The notes: generated from the sequence alone by a model not told the origin. A stretch of DNA of 64,000 bases from CAVYUC01 sp963771595 (GCA_963771595.1 CAVYUC010000036.1:1-64000); one strand, 5' to 3'; shown: positions 50,229-59,872, numbered from the stretch's first letter. A program made the numbers and translations.

Positions 50229-53123
50229 CTATTCATACGAAATATTTCCAATAGTTTTAATGTTCTGTTCTGCCGGAACTTTACTGAACAGGGTATTTAA
50301 TTCCGAAACCGAAAGTTGCGTTTCAGGTTGGAAATCATCAGATTGCATATAATCCAGGATGCTTTTATAAAACTGCCTCGCTTCGGGTTTGTCCTGAACG
50401 GCTTTCAGGTCCGACATACAAACCAGCAATTTTCCTTCGCCAACGGCAAATTCAAAAACCAACCCCAGCTTGTGGTTTCGTTCGATGTTGTCGATAACCT
50501 GAACCAGCGGTTTGTACCCTTCCGGTGCATTATCGAGGATAAACGGGCGGCTTTCTTTAACAATAGGCCACCACTGCCAGTCGCTGTGGAATTCAGTAGG
50601 AAACGATTGAAACAACGGATGTTCCGGATCAGTTAAAAGTCCCATTGTTCCCGGTGAAACCGGTTTTCCAATCCGTTCCGAAATTCCCTTAAACATTTTG
50701 TAATTCCAGTAGTCGGTGGTGAATAATCCACCCACAGTAAATGCTTTGTATTTATCATGATCCGGAAAAAGTAACACTTTTCCCCCGGATTTCAGTTGGT
50801 TTAAAGTTTTGATGTCCAAAGCATCAGAAACAAATAAATCAGAAGGTACATCTACATTTTTATGCTCAGGATATACCCAAACCGGGTAACTGTTTTGATA
50901 TTCTGTCCCTGCGAGCTGAATCTGAAGGATAAGTTTTTGCGGTGAATCTATTTCGGAAAGTGATTGCTTGACAGAAGTAAACCTGAATAGTTCACCCTGT
51001 GGTATCGTTTTATTTTCTGAACCGTGTGCAAATATTTCACCGCCTGCATTCTTGAGTTGCCAGGTAATTTCCTGATTTTCCAAATCGGTATTTGAATAGT
51101 TGGCCACTTCTATTTCTGCTTTGAAGAGTTCATCGTTCATCCAGCAATATTTTTCCATGATGAGCAGGGGAACCACGCGGTTGCAGAAGTGTGAAAATTC
51201 TTCAGGAGTAATCAATCCTTTACTGTCCATAAATGCATCGAGCAATCCAACCAGTGCAGTTCCCTGTCCTGGGAAATCCTGCAGGTCGAGCAACTGGAAC
51301 CCGCCAAATCCGGGGGTGCGAAGCGCCATTTCGATGTCAGCGCGGTAACACAAAGCACTTAATGCACCGGAAGCTTTGAAAAAATCGTTTGCCTGATCGC
51401 CCATTCCGGCAGCCTCCAATCGCCGTTTGAAAATTTCAAGGTTCCAGGGTTTCAGCACGCCGGTGTATTTTTTTATTTCATCGAAATTGGGATACACCTG
51501 GTACTGCGCAATTTCGTGTCCGATTACCGGGACTGTGCATTTGCTGATGGCAGCGGCATAATTTAAATCGGTTGAAGGATATCTTCCGTTGATGTAGCCA
51601 CCATCCCACGCATCGGCAAATGAAAAGGAAGCACGGGTATGTGTACTGTAAGTTGTGTCGGTGTCGGCGCCTACACGGCAGGTGGTAAAATAATCTTCAC
51701 CTTCCGCCTGGCCTCTTGTGCCGAGGTAATTGTTCGAACCAAATGCAACCAGTTTTTCCGGCGCCAGTGACCGGAAATGATTCACCATTTTTCGCATTTG
51801 TTCCTGGCTGCCACTCAGTTCGTTTCCCAGCGCAAACATTACAAACGAAGCATGATTTCCGTATTTTTCCAGGATATATTCACCTTCGTTTACCAAAAAT
51901 TCGTTCAATCCCGATGGGTCATTTTCTTTTAGACTTCCCCAAAATGGCAACTCGGGCTGCATATAAATTCCCTCCATGTCGGCAGCTTCAAAAGCAGCAT
52001 TTGGCGGTGTCCAGGAATGAAAACGATAGTGGTTGATTCCATACGACTTAGCTGTTTGAAACAGTTCGCGCCAGCTTTCCACATCCATGGGCGGATGGGC
52101 AGTTAACGGAAATACGCTTGCATTGTGTTCGCCCCTCAAAAATGTGGTTGTACCATTGATGGTGAACTGTGTTCCTGAAGTTGAAAACTTTCGAAAGCCA
52201 AAATTGGTCATTAAATTATCCGTATCTGTATTGGTAATCAACTCTGCAGTTAGTTTGTACAGGGGGGCAGGGGAGAATTCACTCCACAACTGCATTTTTT
52301 CGCCCACCGGATATTTCAGAACTATTCGGTTGAATCCCGGCTTAAGCGTGACTTCATATGTTTTTGCTGAAACATCATGTTTAACCGGTGTATTCCATGA
52401 AGCAGCATCCAACCTGATTTTTGCATCCTGCTCTACGGTGTCTCCTGAAAAAATACGCAACGAAGTAATTACTTCCTTTTGTTCGGTGTCGGGGGTTACA
52501 TTCAACGATTGGATATAATCTTTTGCCGTTGCTTCAAGTTTAATTTCGCCGATAATTCCGTTCCAGTTGGTTTGGGTGTGTTCTGTCCATGCGTGCGAGC
52601 CTTTTATTCCATCCGGGACTGAATTTTCTCCGTTATTCACCAGAATCGTCAACAAATGTTTACCTGGAGTTAATGCCTTTGTGAGGTTGTACTTTTGAGG
52701 CGATAAAATGGTAGAATTTTCGCCGGTGAAATTCCTGTCCACCCAAACTTTTGAAGGTTTTGTCCGCTCCAGTGTCAGGAAGATTTCTTTATCATTCCAG
52801 CTGTCGTCAATTGTAACTTCCTTTTGATACCAGGCCCAGCCCTCATACATTTTTTCCCGTGATAACCGCATGGTTTCACTGTGGTTTTCATTTGGAATTC
52901 CCTTGTCGTTTTCAGCCATTGTTCCCGGCAACCGGACTGTTTCCGGCAGCGGGGAAGCGAACCAACTTTTGTCGATTCCTGTCTGTACAGTATCCATGGC
53001 AAATTGCCAGGTTCCGGTTAAATCCATGACTTTGCGTGCGGAAACAAATTCATTTTGAGTGCAGGAAGCCTGGGTAAGAATTCCTGCTAAAATGAGAAGG
53101 CGAAAAATGATTTTAATCGACAT
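50229..53123 (-). CDS. GH2-family glycoside hydrolase, lipoprotein
   Basis: A 964-residue lipoprotein (lipobox LTQASC, C21). The GH2 order is visible: N-terminal sugar-binding domain (MDLTGTWQFAMDTV...LPGTMAENDKG), immunoglobulin-like domain, then TIM barrel with acid/base Glu in MFALGNELSGS and the nucleophile Glu likely in VIGHEIAQYQV. A C-terminal 250-residue region follows, with a beta-sandwich and a glutamine amidotransferase-like segment (GGKVLLFPDHDKYK). Activity (galactosidase, mannosidase or glucuronidase) cannot be told. It is a single gene. Confidence 0.9.
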   Translation of the reverse strand: MSIKIIFRLLILAGILTQASCTQNEFVSARKVMDLTGTWQFAMDTVQTGIDKSWFASPLPETVRLPGTMAENDKGIPNENHSETMRLSREKMYEGWAWYQKEVTIDDSWNDKEIFLTLERTKPSKVWVDRNFTGENSTILSPQKYNLTKALTPGKHLLTILVNNGENSVPDGIKGSHAWTEHTQTNWNGIIGEIKLEATAKDYIQSLNVTPDTEQKEVITSLRIFSGDTVEQDAKIRLDAASWNTPVKHDVSAKTYEVTLKPGFNRIVLKYPVGEKMQLWSEFSPAPLYKLTAELITNTDTDNLMTNFGFRKFSTSGTQFTINGTTTFLRGEHNASVFPLTAHPPMDVESWRELFQTAKSYGINHYRFHSWTPPNAAFEAADMEGIYMQPELPFWGSLKENDPSGLNEFLVNEGEYILEKYGNHASFVMFALGNELSGSQEQMRKMVNHFRSLAPEKLVAFGSNNYLGTRGQAEGEDYFTTCRVGADTDTTYSTHTRASFSFADAWDGGYINGRYPSTDLNYAAAISKCTVPVIGHEIAQYQVYPNFDEIKKYTGVLKPWNLEIFKRRLEAAGMGDQANDFFKASGALSALCYRADIEMALRTPGFGGFQLLDLQDFPGQGTALVGLLDAFMDSKGLITPEEFSHFCNRVVPLLIMEKYCWMNDELFKAEIEVANYSNTDLENQEITWQLKNAGGEIFAHGSENKTIPQGELFRFTSVKQSLSEIDSPQKLILQIQLAGTEYQNSYPVWVYPEHKNVDVPSDLFVSDALDIKTLNQLKSGGKVLLFPDHDKYKAFTVGGLFTTDYWNYKMFKGISERIGKPVSPGTMGLLTDPEHPLFQSFPTEFHSDWQWWPIVKESRPFILDNAPEGYKPLVQVIDNIERNHKLGLVFEFAVGEGKLLVCMSDLKAVQDKPEARQFYKSILDYMQSDDFQPETQLSVSELNTLFSKVPAEQNIKTIGNISYE

Positions 53124-53308
53124 AAACTGGTGTTTTTTTAATGTTAAAAATAGAATTAATCCGGGAATATTCTGAAACCTTTGGACTAGATTCGTTTATT
53201 AATTAAATCCTTATTGGTGTAATAAAAGTAAACTGAGAATATTCAGAACAACTTCCGGGGAAAGTGGTTTTTACTTTATAAGAAAGTTAAACTCAAAACA
53301 TTAAACGG

Positions 53309-53875
53309 ATGAGAAAAATAGTATCAGGTTTTTATTTTATTGCCATTAGTTTTGCAATCCTTTTATTTGCAGAAACGAATGATGTTACAGCCCAGCAGCA
53401 TAATGGAAATTCCATTAATTCCCCTTTGGAGATGCCCGGGAATGAAATTTTCGGGACAATTCAGGAGGTGGTGCAGGAATTGGAAGCTGATCCAAATACC
53501 GACTGGTCGAAAGTTGATTTGGAAGCACTGCGGCAACATCTGCTGGAGATGAAAGCATTTACTGAAGAAGTGCAGGTGATATCTCAGAAATCGATTAAAA
53601 ACGGAACTGTAATTCAGGTTAAACCCAAAACCGAAAGAGCTGTTGGTGCATTGAAAAAATTATTCAACATGCACCCGGTAATGCTAAAAAAAGAAAAAGG
53701 ATGGGATATGACAGCTAAACAGGAAAACGGGCAGTGGGTAATAACAGTAACCACTGATAATGATACCGAAGTGGAAAAAATAAGAGCGCTTGGTTACATC
53801 GGTGTACTGGCAGAAGGTTCGCATCATCAACTGCACCATTGGATGATTGCTACGGGCAGGATGGAAATGAAGTAA
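53309..53875 (+). CDS. exported hypothetical protein with His-rich motif
   Basis: A 188-residue protein with a signal peptide (MRKIVSGFYFIAISFAILLFAETNDVTAQ) and no known domain that I recognise. After a helical region (FGTIQEVVQELEADPNTDWSKVDLEALRQHLLEMKAF) comes an Ig- or beta-type part, and near the C-terminus the segment GSHHQLHHWMIATGR, which could bind a metal ion. The tail GYIGVLAEGSHH precedes it. It is expressed alone, divergent from the GH2 gene, with 185 bp between starts. Confidence 0.6.
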   Translation: MRKIVSGFYFIAISFAILLFAETNDVTAQQHNGNSINSPLEMPGNEIFGTIQEVVQELEADPNTDWSKVDLEALRQHLLEMKAFTEEVQVISQKSIKNGTVIQVKPKTERAVGALKKLFNMHPVMLKKEKGWDMTAKQENGQWVITVTTDNDTEVEKIRALGYIGVLAEGSHHQLHHWMIATGRMEMK

Positions 53876-53926
53876 AATATCTGTTGAAGTATCTCCTTCA
53901 AAAAAAGAGGATTAATTCCGGGTAAT

Positions 53927-54319
53927 TCATTGCATCCGATTGAAATTTAAGCCGTATCCCAAAATAAAAAAACCGGTTACAATTGCATTTGTTGCTGAAA
54001 ATGCATTTGAATCAATCCAGATTACCGGCAGAAATAAAATGACAAGCTGGGCGAAAAGATACAGGTAGAATCCATCCCGGTGCAGCTTCCACATCCGGAT
54101 GGCACCAGTTAATGACAGGGCAGAAAGCGCCATTAATGCCGTAAAGTAAACCGGAGAAATTGCATCGGTGGAACTCCATGACGAATATTTAACAATTAGT
54201 TCTGATAGCTTATCAAAAAAAACGGATGCCAGAAAATAACCAATAAATGTAACTCCACTTCCTATAAAAGTTAAAAGACAAAGTGCGCTCAGAAAATCAG
54301 TTCTTTTTTTGTAATTCAT
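53927..54319 (-). CDS. hypothetical four-helix membrane protein
   Basis: A 130-residue protein of about four membrane helices (LLTFIGSGVTFIGYFLASVFF; YFTALMALSALSLTGAIRMW; GFYLYLFAQLVILFLPVIW; ATNAIVTGFFILGYG). No family motif. It is convergent with the exported hypothetical gene, 51 bp apart. Confidence 0.6.
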   Translation of the reverse strand: MNYKKRTDFLSALCLLTFIGSGVTFIGYFLASVFFDKLSELIVKYSSWSSTDAISPVYFTALMALSALSLTGAIRMWKLHRDGFYLYLFAQLVILFLPVIWIDSNAFSATNAIVTGFFILGYGLNFNRMQ

Positions 54320-54447
54320 AATGAAAAGCTAAAAGCTGAAAGCTCGTTACTCGCAGCTATTATTAATTGTTCAAAAATAATGAGTTTTTCCAGACTTTTA
54401 AATCATTCCAAAGTAACCTCTTTTCTTTATATTTGTGAAAAAAATTA

Positions 54448-54672
54448 ATGTTTGCAGTTAGAGGAATATATGATGGTGGACAAATAAAAATCACTGACAG
54501 GATTTCAGAGAAAAAGAAATATAAAGTAATTGTTACTTTCATTGAAGAAATCCCAACAGACGAGAATGATGTTCGTGAGTTTACCTCTCAAACAGAAAGC
54601 TTCGATTTTTGGGAGGATACTGCAGAAGATATCTATCAGGATTATTTACCTCCAAAATCGAATAAAAAATGA
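54448..54672 (+). CDS. antitoxin of MazF/PemK-type pair
   Basis: A 74-residue protein (MFAVRGIYDGGQIKITDRISEKKKYKVIVTFIEEIP...) with a strand-rich N-terminus and an acidic tail, as in antitoxins paired with PemK/MazF. It overlaps the toxin start by 4 bp (ATGA at 54669-54672). TATATTTG at 54428-54435 is a possible -7 element just before the start. Confidence 0.78.
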   Translation: MFAVRGIYDGGQIKITDRISEKKKYKVIVTFIEEIPTDENDVREFTSQTESFDFWEDTAEDIYQDYLPPKSNKK

Positions 54673-54995
54673 TTTTTGGAGATATTATTTTAATTCCTTT
54701 TCCTTTTTCAGAATTAACTAGAAACAAAATAAGGCCCGCAGTAGTCATTACTGAAACAAAAGACAAATACAAAGATTTGGTTGTTTCAGCAATTAGTTCC
54801 GTTGTTCCTGAAAAATTATCTGAAAGGGAATTTATTGTTTATGCAACTAAAACAAATAAATTAAGGATTGACTCAATTGTTAAAACCGATCGTATTGTCA
54901 CGATTAAACGCAATGATTTAATAGCGAAATTGGGCCGTTTAAATGATAAAGAAAAACAACAATTTAAGTCTGTTTTAATTTCTATGATTGGATAA
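54669..54995 (+). CDS. MazF/PemK-family toxin (endoribonuclease)
   Basis: A 108-residue toxin. The N-terminus FGDIILIPFPFSELTRNKIRPAVVITET is the PemK/MazF signature (GDI, the basic RPAVV loop), and SIVKTDRIVTIKRNDLIAKLGRLNDKEKQQF is the conserved C-terminal helix region. It cuts mRNA at short sequences in known members. Its antitoxin is the gene directly upstream, and both are intact, unlike the ParE module at 22 kb. Confidence 0.92.
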   Translation: MIFGDIILIPFPFSELTRNKIRPAVVITETKDKYKDLVVSAISSVVPEKLSEREFIVYATKTNKLRIDSIVKTDRIVTIKRNDLIAKLGRLNDKEKQQFKSVLISMIG

Positions 54996-55038
54996 TTGGC
55001 CTTGTACTGTGATTTTAAAACGCCGGTTTAAAATATAT

Positions 55039-55046
55039 TACCTTTG
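55039..55046 (+). promoter_or_regulatory. candidate -7 element of glyA
   Basis: TACCTTTG fits TAnnTTTG, 28 bp before the start codon. No clear -33 box is seen. Confidence 0.4.
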
Positions 55047-55074
55047 AAATTTCAAATTTAAAACGAAACGCAGC

Positions 55075-56355
55075 ATGAAGAGAGATACTTTGGTTTTTGA
55101 TATCATTCAAAAAGAACGCGAACGCCAGTTGGGTGGCATAGAGTTGATTGCTTCCGAAAATTTTGTAAGCGACCAGGTTTTGGAAGCTATGGGTTCGGTG
55201 ATGACCAACAAATATGCCGAAGGTTACCCTGGAAAACGTTATTACGGAGGTTGCCAGTTTGTGGATCAGACAGAACAGTTGGCAATCGATCGTATTAAAG
55301 AATTGTACCGTGCAGAATGGGCGAATGTTCAGCCACATTCGGGAGCACAGGCAAATGCTGCAGTTTTAAGTGTGGTGCTCAATCCGGGAGATAAATTTCT
55401 GGGCCTCGATTTGTCGCACGGCGGCCACCTTTCGCACGGTTCGCATGTCAATTCTTCGGGAATATTATATCAACCGGTTGCCTATAAAGTGAAAGAAGAT
55501 TCCGGGTTGGTGGATTACGACGAAATGGAGGCGCTGGCACTGGAACATAAACCAAAGCTGATAATCGGCGGTGCCTCGGCATACAGCCGCGACTGGGATT
55601 ACAAACGCATGCGCGAAATTGCCGATAAGGTTGGCGCAATTCTAATGATTGATATGGCTCACCCTGCCGGATTGATAGCAGCTAATCTGCTGAACAACCC
55701 GCTGGAACATGCCCATATTGTGACTTCAACTACACATAAGACACTTCGCGGACCACGCGGCGGAATTATCCTGATTGGAAAAGATTTTGAAAATCCGTGG
55801 GGCATTTCAACCAAAAAAGGAGAGGTTCGTTTGATGTCGTCGCTGCTCGATTCTGCTGTTTTCCCCGGTCAGCAGGGCGGACCACTGGAACATGTTATTG
55901 CATCGAAAGCAGTAGCCTTTGGTGAAGCGCTTTCACCGGAATTCAAAGAATACCAGAAGCAGGTAAAGAAAAACGCGGATGTCATGGCCCAGGCTTTTAT
56001 TGACTTGGGCTACAAAGTCATTTCGGGCGGCACAGATAACCATTCGATGTTGATTGATTTGCGGACAAAATTCCCGGATATCAATGGAAAGCAGGTAGAA
56101 AATACACTGATGCAGGCTGAAATCACTGTAAATAAAAATATGGTTCCGTTCGACAGCCGTTCGCCATTCCAGACATCGGGTTTGCGTGTGGGTACTCCCG
56201 CAATTACAACACGCGGTGTAAAGGAAGACTTAATGCCTGAAATCGTACAGCTTATCGACGATGGAATTTCCAATATTGAAGACGAAAAAATACTTAAAAC
56301 GGTGGGGGATAAAGTGCATAAAATGATGAAGGACTTCCCGCTGTTCGCATATTAG
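55075..56355 (+). CDS. glyA: serine hydroxymethyltransferase
   Basis: A 426-residue PLP enzyme that interconverts serine and glycine with tetrahydrofolate, the main source of one-carbon units. The PLP lysine is K222 (TTTHKTLRGPRGG); SENFVSDQVLEAMGSVMTNKYAEGYPGKRYYGG and PHSGAQANAAV are conserved. Length is close to the family norm (417 to 430). It is monocistronic; a TTTAAAG-rich spacer follows. Confidence 0.97.
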   Translation: MKRDTLVFDIIQKERERQLGGIELIASENFVSDQVLEAMGSVMTNKYAEGYPGKRYYGGCQFVDQTEQLAIDRIKELYRAEWANVQPHSGAQANAAVLSVVLNPGDKFLGLDLSHGGHLSHGSHVNSSGILYQPVAYKVKEDSGLVDYDEMEALALEHKPKLIIGGASAYSRDWDYKRMREIADKVGAILMIDMAHPAGLIAANLLNNPLEHAHIVTSTTHKTLRGPRGGIILIGKDFENPWGISTKKGEVRLMSSLLDSAVFPGQQGGPLEHVIASKAVAFGEALSPEFKEYQKQVKKNADVMAQAFIDLGYKVISGGTDNHSMLIDLRTKFPDINGKQVENTLMQAEITVNKNMVPFDSRSPFQTSGLRVGTPAITTRGVKEDLMPEIVQLIDDGISNIEDEKILKTVGDKVHKMMKDFPLFAY

Positions 56356-56356
56356 T

Positions 56357-56472
56357 TTAAAGTTCAAAGTTCAAAGTTTAAAGATATTTATGGCGATACA
56401 TTATAAAAACTCTGAACCCGGAACCCGGAACTCAAAATCCGGAACTTCTTTAAACTTTAAACATTAAACCCG
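56357..56472. repeat. spacer with repeated AGTTTAAAG-like and GGAACCCGGAAC units
   Basis: The glyA-TauE/SafE spacer holds AGTTTAAAGTTCAAAGTTC near the start, GAACCCGGAACCCGGAAC in the middle, and CTTTAAACTTTAAAC at the end. The outer parts are roughly inverted. A related GGGTTTAAAGTTT spacer occurs at 47089-47137. Confidence 0.5.
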
Positions 56473-56482
56473 AAACTGAGGT

Positions 56483-57238
56483 ATGGAGTGGTATATGGTA
56501 CTTGCGCTTATTGGAACCGGGCTGGCGGCCGGGTTTATTAACACCACTGCCGGCGGCGGCTCCATGCTTTCATTGCCGTTGCTGATGTTTATCGGATTAC
56601 CTGCCAATGTTGCCAACGGCACCAACCGCATTGCCATTCTGCTGCAAAATGTGATTGGGGTAAATACTTTCCGGCAGAAAAAAGTGCTCGACATAAAATC
56701 GGATTACCGGCTTGCAATTCCCGCGGTGGCTGGTTCAGTTATAGGAGCTTTGTTTGCTGTTCAGATAGACGTTGAACTGCTTAAAAAAGTTATTGCCGGT
56801 TTAATGGTGGTGATGTTTTTTGTAGTCGTGCTAAAACCCGATGTGTGGGTTAAGGATCGTGCCGGAGAAGTAAATCCCAAACCAACAGCCATACAATATG
56901 TGATTTTCTTTTTTATTGGTTTGTATGGCGGATTTATTCAGTTGGGAGTAGGTTTCTTTTTGCTGGCCGGGCTTGTATTGGGTGGTGGTTATAACCTGGT
57001 AAAAGCCAACGCAGTGAAAGTTCTTATCGTTTTGATTTATACCATTTTTTCACTCGGAATATTTATTTACAACAAGCAGGTTGATATTGTGGCCGGATTG
57101 ATTCTGGCAGCCGGAAATATGGCCGGTGCCTGGCTGGGTGTTCATTTCTCGGTTAAAGGAGGTGCCAGATATGTGCGGTATGTTCTTATCCTTGCACTGG
57201 TTATTGTTATCCTGAATTTATTTGGAGTGTTTGGTTAA
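56483..57238 (+). CDS. sulfite exporter TauE/SafE family permease
   Basis: A 251-residue membrane protein with about eight helices. The N-terminal ALIGTGLAAGFINTTAGGGSMLSLPLLMFIGLPANVANGTNRIAI and the matching repeat FFIGLYGGFIQLGVGFFLLAGLVLGGGYNLVKANAVKVLI are the two TauE/SafE repeats. Members export sulfite, sulfoacetate or other organosulfur anions; substrate is unknown here. Alone in its unit. Confidence 0.9.
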   Translation: MEWYMVLALIGTGLAAGFINTTAGGGSMLSLPLLMFIGLPANVANGTNRIAILLQNVIGVNTFRQKKVLDIKSDYRLAIPAVAGSVIGALFAVQIDVELLKKVIAGLMVVMFFVVVLKPDVWVKDRAGEVNPKPTAIQYVIFFFIGLYGGFIQLGVGFFLLAGLVLGGGYNLVKANAVKVLIVLIYTIFSLGIFIYNKQVDIVAGLILAAGNMAGAWLGVHFSVKGGARYVRYVLILALVIVILNLFGVFG

Positions 57239-57264
57239 GTCCTCTGCCGGATTACTGGAAGATT

Positions 57265-57359
57265 AATGGGCTAAAGCCCATGGGCCGGTAATGCTGACTA
57301 ACCCCGGCATTAATGCCGGGGTTAGTGAAAGTTGGATAGGACGAGGGCTTCAGCCCATT
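57265..57359. repeat. 95-bp palindromic intergenic repeat, copy A
   Basis: Outer arms AATGGGCTAAAGCCC (57265-57279) and a near reverse complement at 57345-57359 enclose a perfect 28-bp palindrome at 57298-57325 (CTAACCCCGG...CCGGGGTTAG), followed by TGAAAG. The same architecture occurs at 60099-60200. Confidence 0.75.
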
Positions 57360-57393
57360 TCTGCTGGATTTAGCCGGACACTATTGAATTAAA

Positions 57394-58305
57394 ATGAAAA
57401 ACCAACAGAAAATAGCAGTCACTGTAATCACCGGTTTCCTGGGAGCCGGGAAAACTACATGTATTAATCAGCTATTGCGAACGCATACAGGTATTCAGTT
57501 TGCGTTGGTGGAGAATGAATTCGGAGATGTAGCCATCGACACAAAACTGATAAAAGGAGTGGATGCCAGCCAGATGTTCGAACTGAAAGAAGGCTGTATT
57601 TGCTGCACCATCGCCGACGAATTTGAACTCGTTTTACAGGAGCTGGCTGAACGATTTCCCCATGTGGAGCACCTGCTGATAGAAACCACGGGAGTTGCTG
57701 ACCCTGCGCCGGTCATCCGTCCGTTTTTCAGGGATGAACAGTTAAAGGAAATTTACCGGTACAACGGAACCATTTGTTTGGTGGATGCATTGAATTTTGA
57801 AAAGCAGCCGGAGCAGGAAATCGCACTAAAGCAAATGGCCATTGCAGATTTGATTTTGGTGAATAAATCGGATGATATTTCAGAAGCACAAAAACAATTC
57901 CTTCAAACAGAAATTTCAGGTATTAATCCTGCCGCTCAGATCAGGTTTACAGAGTATGGCCTGTTTCCCGGTTTCTCATTCGATTTAATTTCCCGGCAGG
58001 ACAATTTTATTATCGAAACAGAAAATAATAATCATTCACATTCGGTACTCAAGGTTCGTACCGTAACATTTCAGCAGCCACTTCACAAGGATGAATTTCT
58101 GCAAACGCTTTCGTACAACCTCGATATTTACAAAAGTGATATTTACCGGATAAAGGGAATTTTGTGCTTTGAGAATGAGCCATTTGAATATTTCCTGCAA
58201 GGAGTGGGCGGAAGTTATGAAATTACGGAGAGTGAAACTTTTATTACTACTTCTACCTCCCAAATTGTCCTGATTGGTAAAGATCCTTCAAAGCTTTTCA
58301 ATTAA
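57394..58305 (+). CDS. CobW/COG0523-family GTPase (metal chaperone)
   Basis: A 303-residue G3E-family GTPase. Walker A is GFLGAGKT (14-21); the metal-binding CxCC motif is C68-I-C70-C71 (EGCICCTIADEF); guanine recognition is VNKSDD. A C-terminal CobW_C domain starts at about residue 215 after a His run (NNHSHS) that may bind metal. Relatives insert or distribute zinc or cobalt. The target is unknown. It follows repeat copy A with no gene on the same strand within 150 bp. Confidence 0.92.
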   Translation: MKNQQKIAVTVITGFLGAGKTTCINQLLRTHTGIQFALVENEFGDVAIDTKLIKGVDASQMFELKEGCICCTIADEFELVLQELAERFPHVEHLLIETTGVADPAPVIRPFFRDEQLKEIYRYNGTICLVDALNFEKQPEQEIALKQMAIADLILVNKSDDISEAQKQFLQTEISGINPAAQIRFTEYGLFPGFSFDLISRQDNFIIETENNNHSHSVLKVRTVTFQQPLHKDEFLQTLSYNLDIYKSDIYRIKGILCFENEPFEYFLQGVGGSYEITESETFITTSTSQIVLIGKDPSKLFN

Positions 58306-58346
58306 GCTTAAAAAAGTACAGTAAGCAGAATGTGTTAAGCATGTTT

Positions 58347-59276
58347 TTATGCCAGTATCACCATCCATAATGGAATAATTATTACGGAGAGGATGGTTCC
58401 GAAAACAATTACCCTGGTAACCAGGGTGGTATTTAATTTGTACTGAACGGCTAAAACATATGGCGTAACTCCCAGCGGCATGGCAGCATCCAAAATAATA
58501 GCCTTTAAACCCGGAGCTTCAATTTTCAAAATCAATATTGCCTGGTAAAATACAAATGGCAGAAGAATCATAGTCGTCAGGGTTAAAACAGCTACCAGTA
58601 GCCACTCTTTTAACCGGCCGATTTTTTGCATTCCCAGAAATATTCCCAGCGAAAACAAAACAACAGCCGTTACCGAGTTGGAGAACAGTTCTATGGTTTT
58701 GACCGCAAATTCGGGTAGCTTTATTTTGAATATCACGAGCGCCAATCCAACAAATACTGACAAAAGCAGCGGATTCCCGGCAAGGCTTAATCCAAGTTTC
58801 TTAATGTCTGTTTTTTCTTCCCCATAAATTTCAATTAATAAAATAGCCAGAGTAAGCAACCAGAATACATAAACAGCCGAAATAATAGCAGCTTCGGGTA
58901 ATATTTCAATCCCAAATGCATTGTATAATATGGGGATGCCGAGGTAAGAAACATTTCCAAAAGGTAAAATCAGAAACAGTGTCCTTTTCATTTGAACCGA
59001 TAAATTAAATATCCGGCAAACCGGGAAAACCAGAATCATGCTCCCGGTTATGAAAACTGAATTTAATGCAATGAAGGTGGTGTATGAATTTTGGGCAAGG
59101 TCGAGCCGCAATAACGAAAAGATTACCAGCGCCGGAAAACCAATCCACAGCGCATATTTATTCAGTACTTCAATCCAGTTTTCGTGGTTTACTTTTATTC
59201 GTGAAAATATCATCCCGATGACAATCACCAGAAAAAGAGGAAGTACGGTTTCAAATGCAATCAGGAATGTATCCAT
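58347..59276 (-). CDS. AEC-family transporter
   Basis: A 309-residue membrane protein with about ten helices, of the auxin efflux carrier family (bile acid/AEC fold). The start FLIAFETVLPLFLVIVIGMIFSRIKV and the LPFGNVSYLGIPILYNAFG and MPLGVTPYVLAVQY regions are typical. Substrates of bacterial members are usually dicarboxylates or unknown. Its start overlaps the end of the HAD phosphatase gene by 16 bp, so the two are co-transcribed. Confidence 0.9.
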   Translation of the reverse strand: MDTFLIAFETVLPLFLVIVIGMIFSRIKVNHENWIEVLNKYALWIGFPALVIFSLLRLDLAQNSYTTFIALNSVFITGSMILVFPVCRIFNLSVQMKRTLFLILPFGNVSYLGIPILYNAFGIEILPEAAIISAVYVFWLLTLAILLIEIYGEEKTDIKKLGLSLAGNPLLLSVFVGLALVIFKIKLPEFAVKTIELFSNSVTAVVLFSLGIFLGMQKIGRLKEWLLVAVLTLTTMILLPFVFYQAILILKIEAPGLKAIILDAAMPLGVTPYVLAVQYKLNTTLVTRVIVFGTILSVIIIPLWMVILA

Positions 59277-59872
59277 TCGCCATAATTAATGAACGGGCGA
59301 ACATCTGTAATCATCATTCCGGCTTGTTTAGCCGCTTTAATTCCAAGTTCGCCATCTTCAAATACCTGGCAAAACCGGGGTTCAACATCCATCAGGCGGG
59401 CACATTCCAAAAATGTCTGAGGTTCCGGCTTATGGCTGGTCACATCGTCAGCCGAAACAATGGCATCAAAGTATTTCTTCAAATCCAGTGCTTCCAGTTG
59501 TACCTCGGCACTTCTTCGGCTTGCTCCGGTTCCAACGGCCATGGGTAATTTCCCGTAAAATTCTTTTACAATTGAAATGACTTCATCCACCGGTTCCAGT
59601 AAATGTGAAGAATTCCAGAATGATTCTTGCTTCTGTCGCACAATCTCTTCGGGATCAGCATCGATTTTATATTGCTCGATGATTCTTTTGGCAAATTCAA
59701 TAGTTGGTCTGCCGGTCATTTCGTATACAATTTTCGGGTCGAATTTAAATCCGTATTTGTCGCCAATCCTGTTCCAGGTAGCTACATGCACCGGCAGAGA
59801 GTTGGACAATGTTCCATCCAGATCAAAAATCAACGCCCTTGTTTCAGGGTAAACCTTTAATGTCATTTTCAA
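59261..59872 (-). CDS. HAD-family hydrolase, beta-phosphoglucomutase-like
   Basis: A 203-residue phosphatase-like protein with HAD motifs: nucleophile D17 and D19 (IFDLDGTLSNS), AVGTGASRRSAEV for motif II, a Lys in TSHKPEP for motif III, and the acidic motif IV FEDGELGIKAAKQAG. A small helical cap (residues about 30-90) places it with beta-PGM or fructose-1-phosphatase types; substrate is unknown. M3 is an alternative start. It overlaps the downstream transporter gene by 16 bp. Confidence 0.92.
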   Translation of the reverse strand: MKMTLKVYPETRALIFDLDGTLSNSLPVHVATWNRIGDKYGFKFDPKIVYEMTGRPTIEFAKRIIEQYKIDADPEEIVRQKQESFWNSSHLLEPVDEVISIVKEFYGKLPMAVGTGASRRSAEVQLEALDLKKYFDAIVSADDVTSHKPEPQTFLECARLMDVEPRFCQVFEDGELGIKAAKQAGMMITDVRPFINYGEWIHS

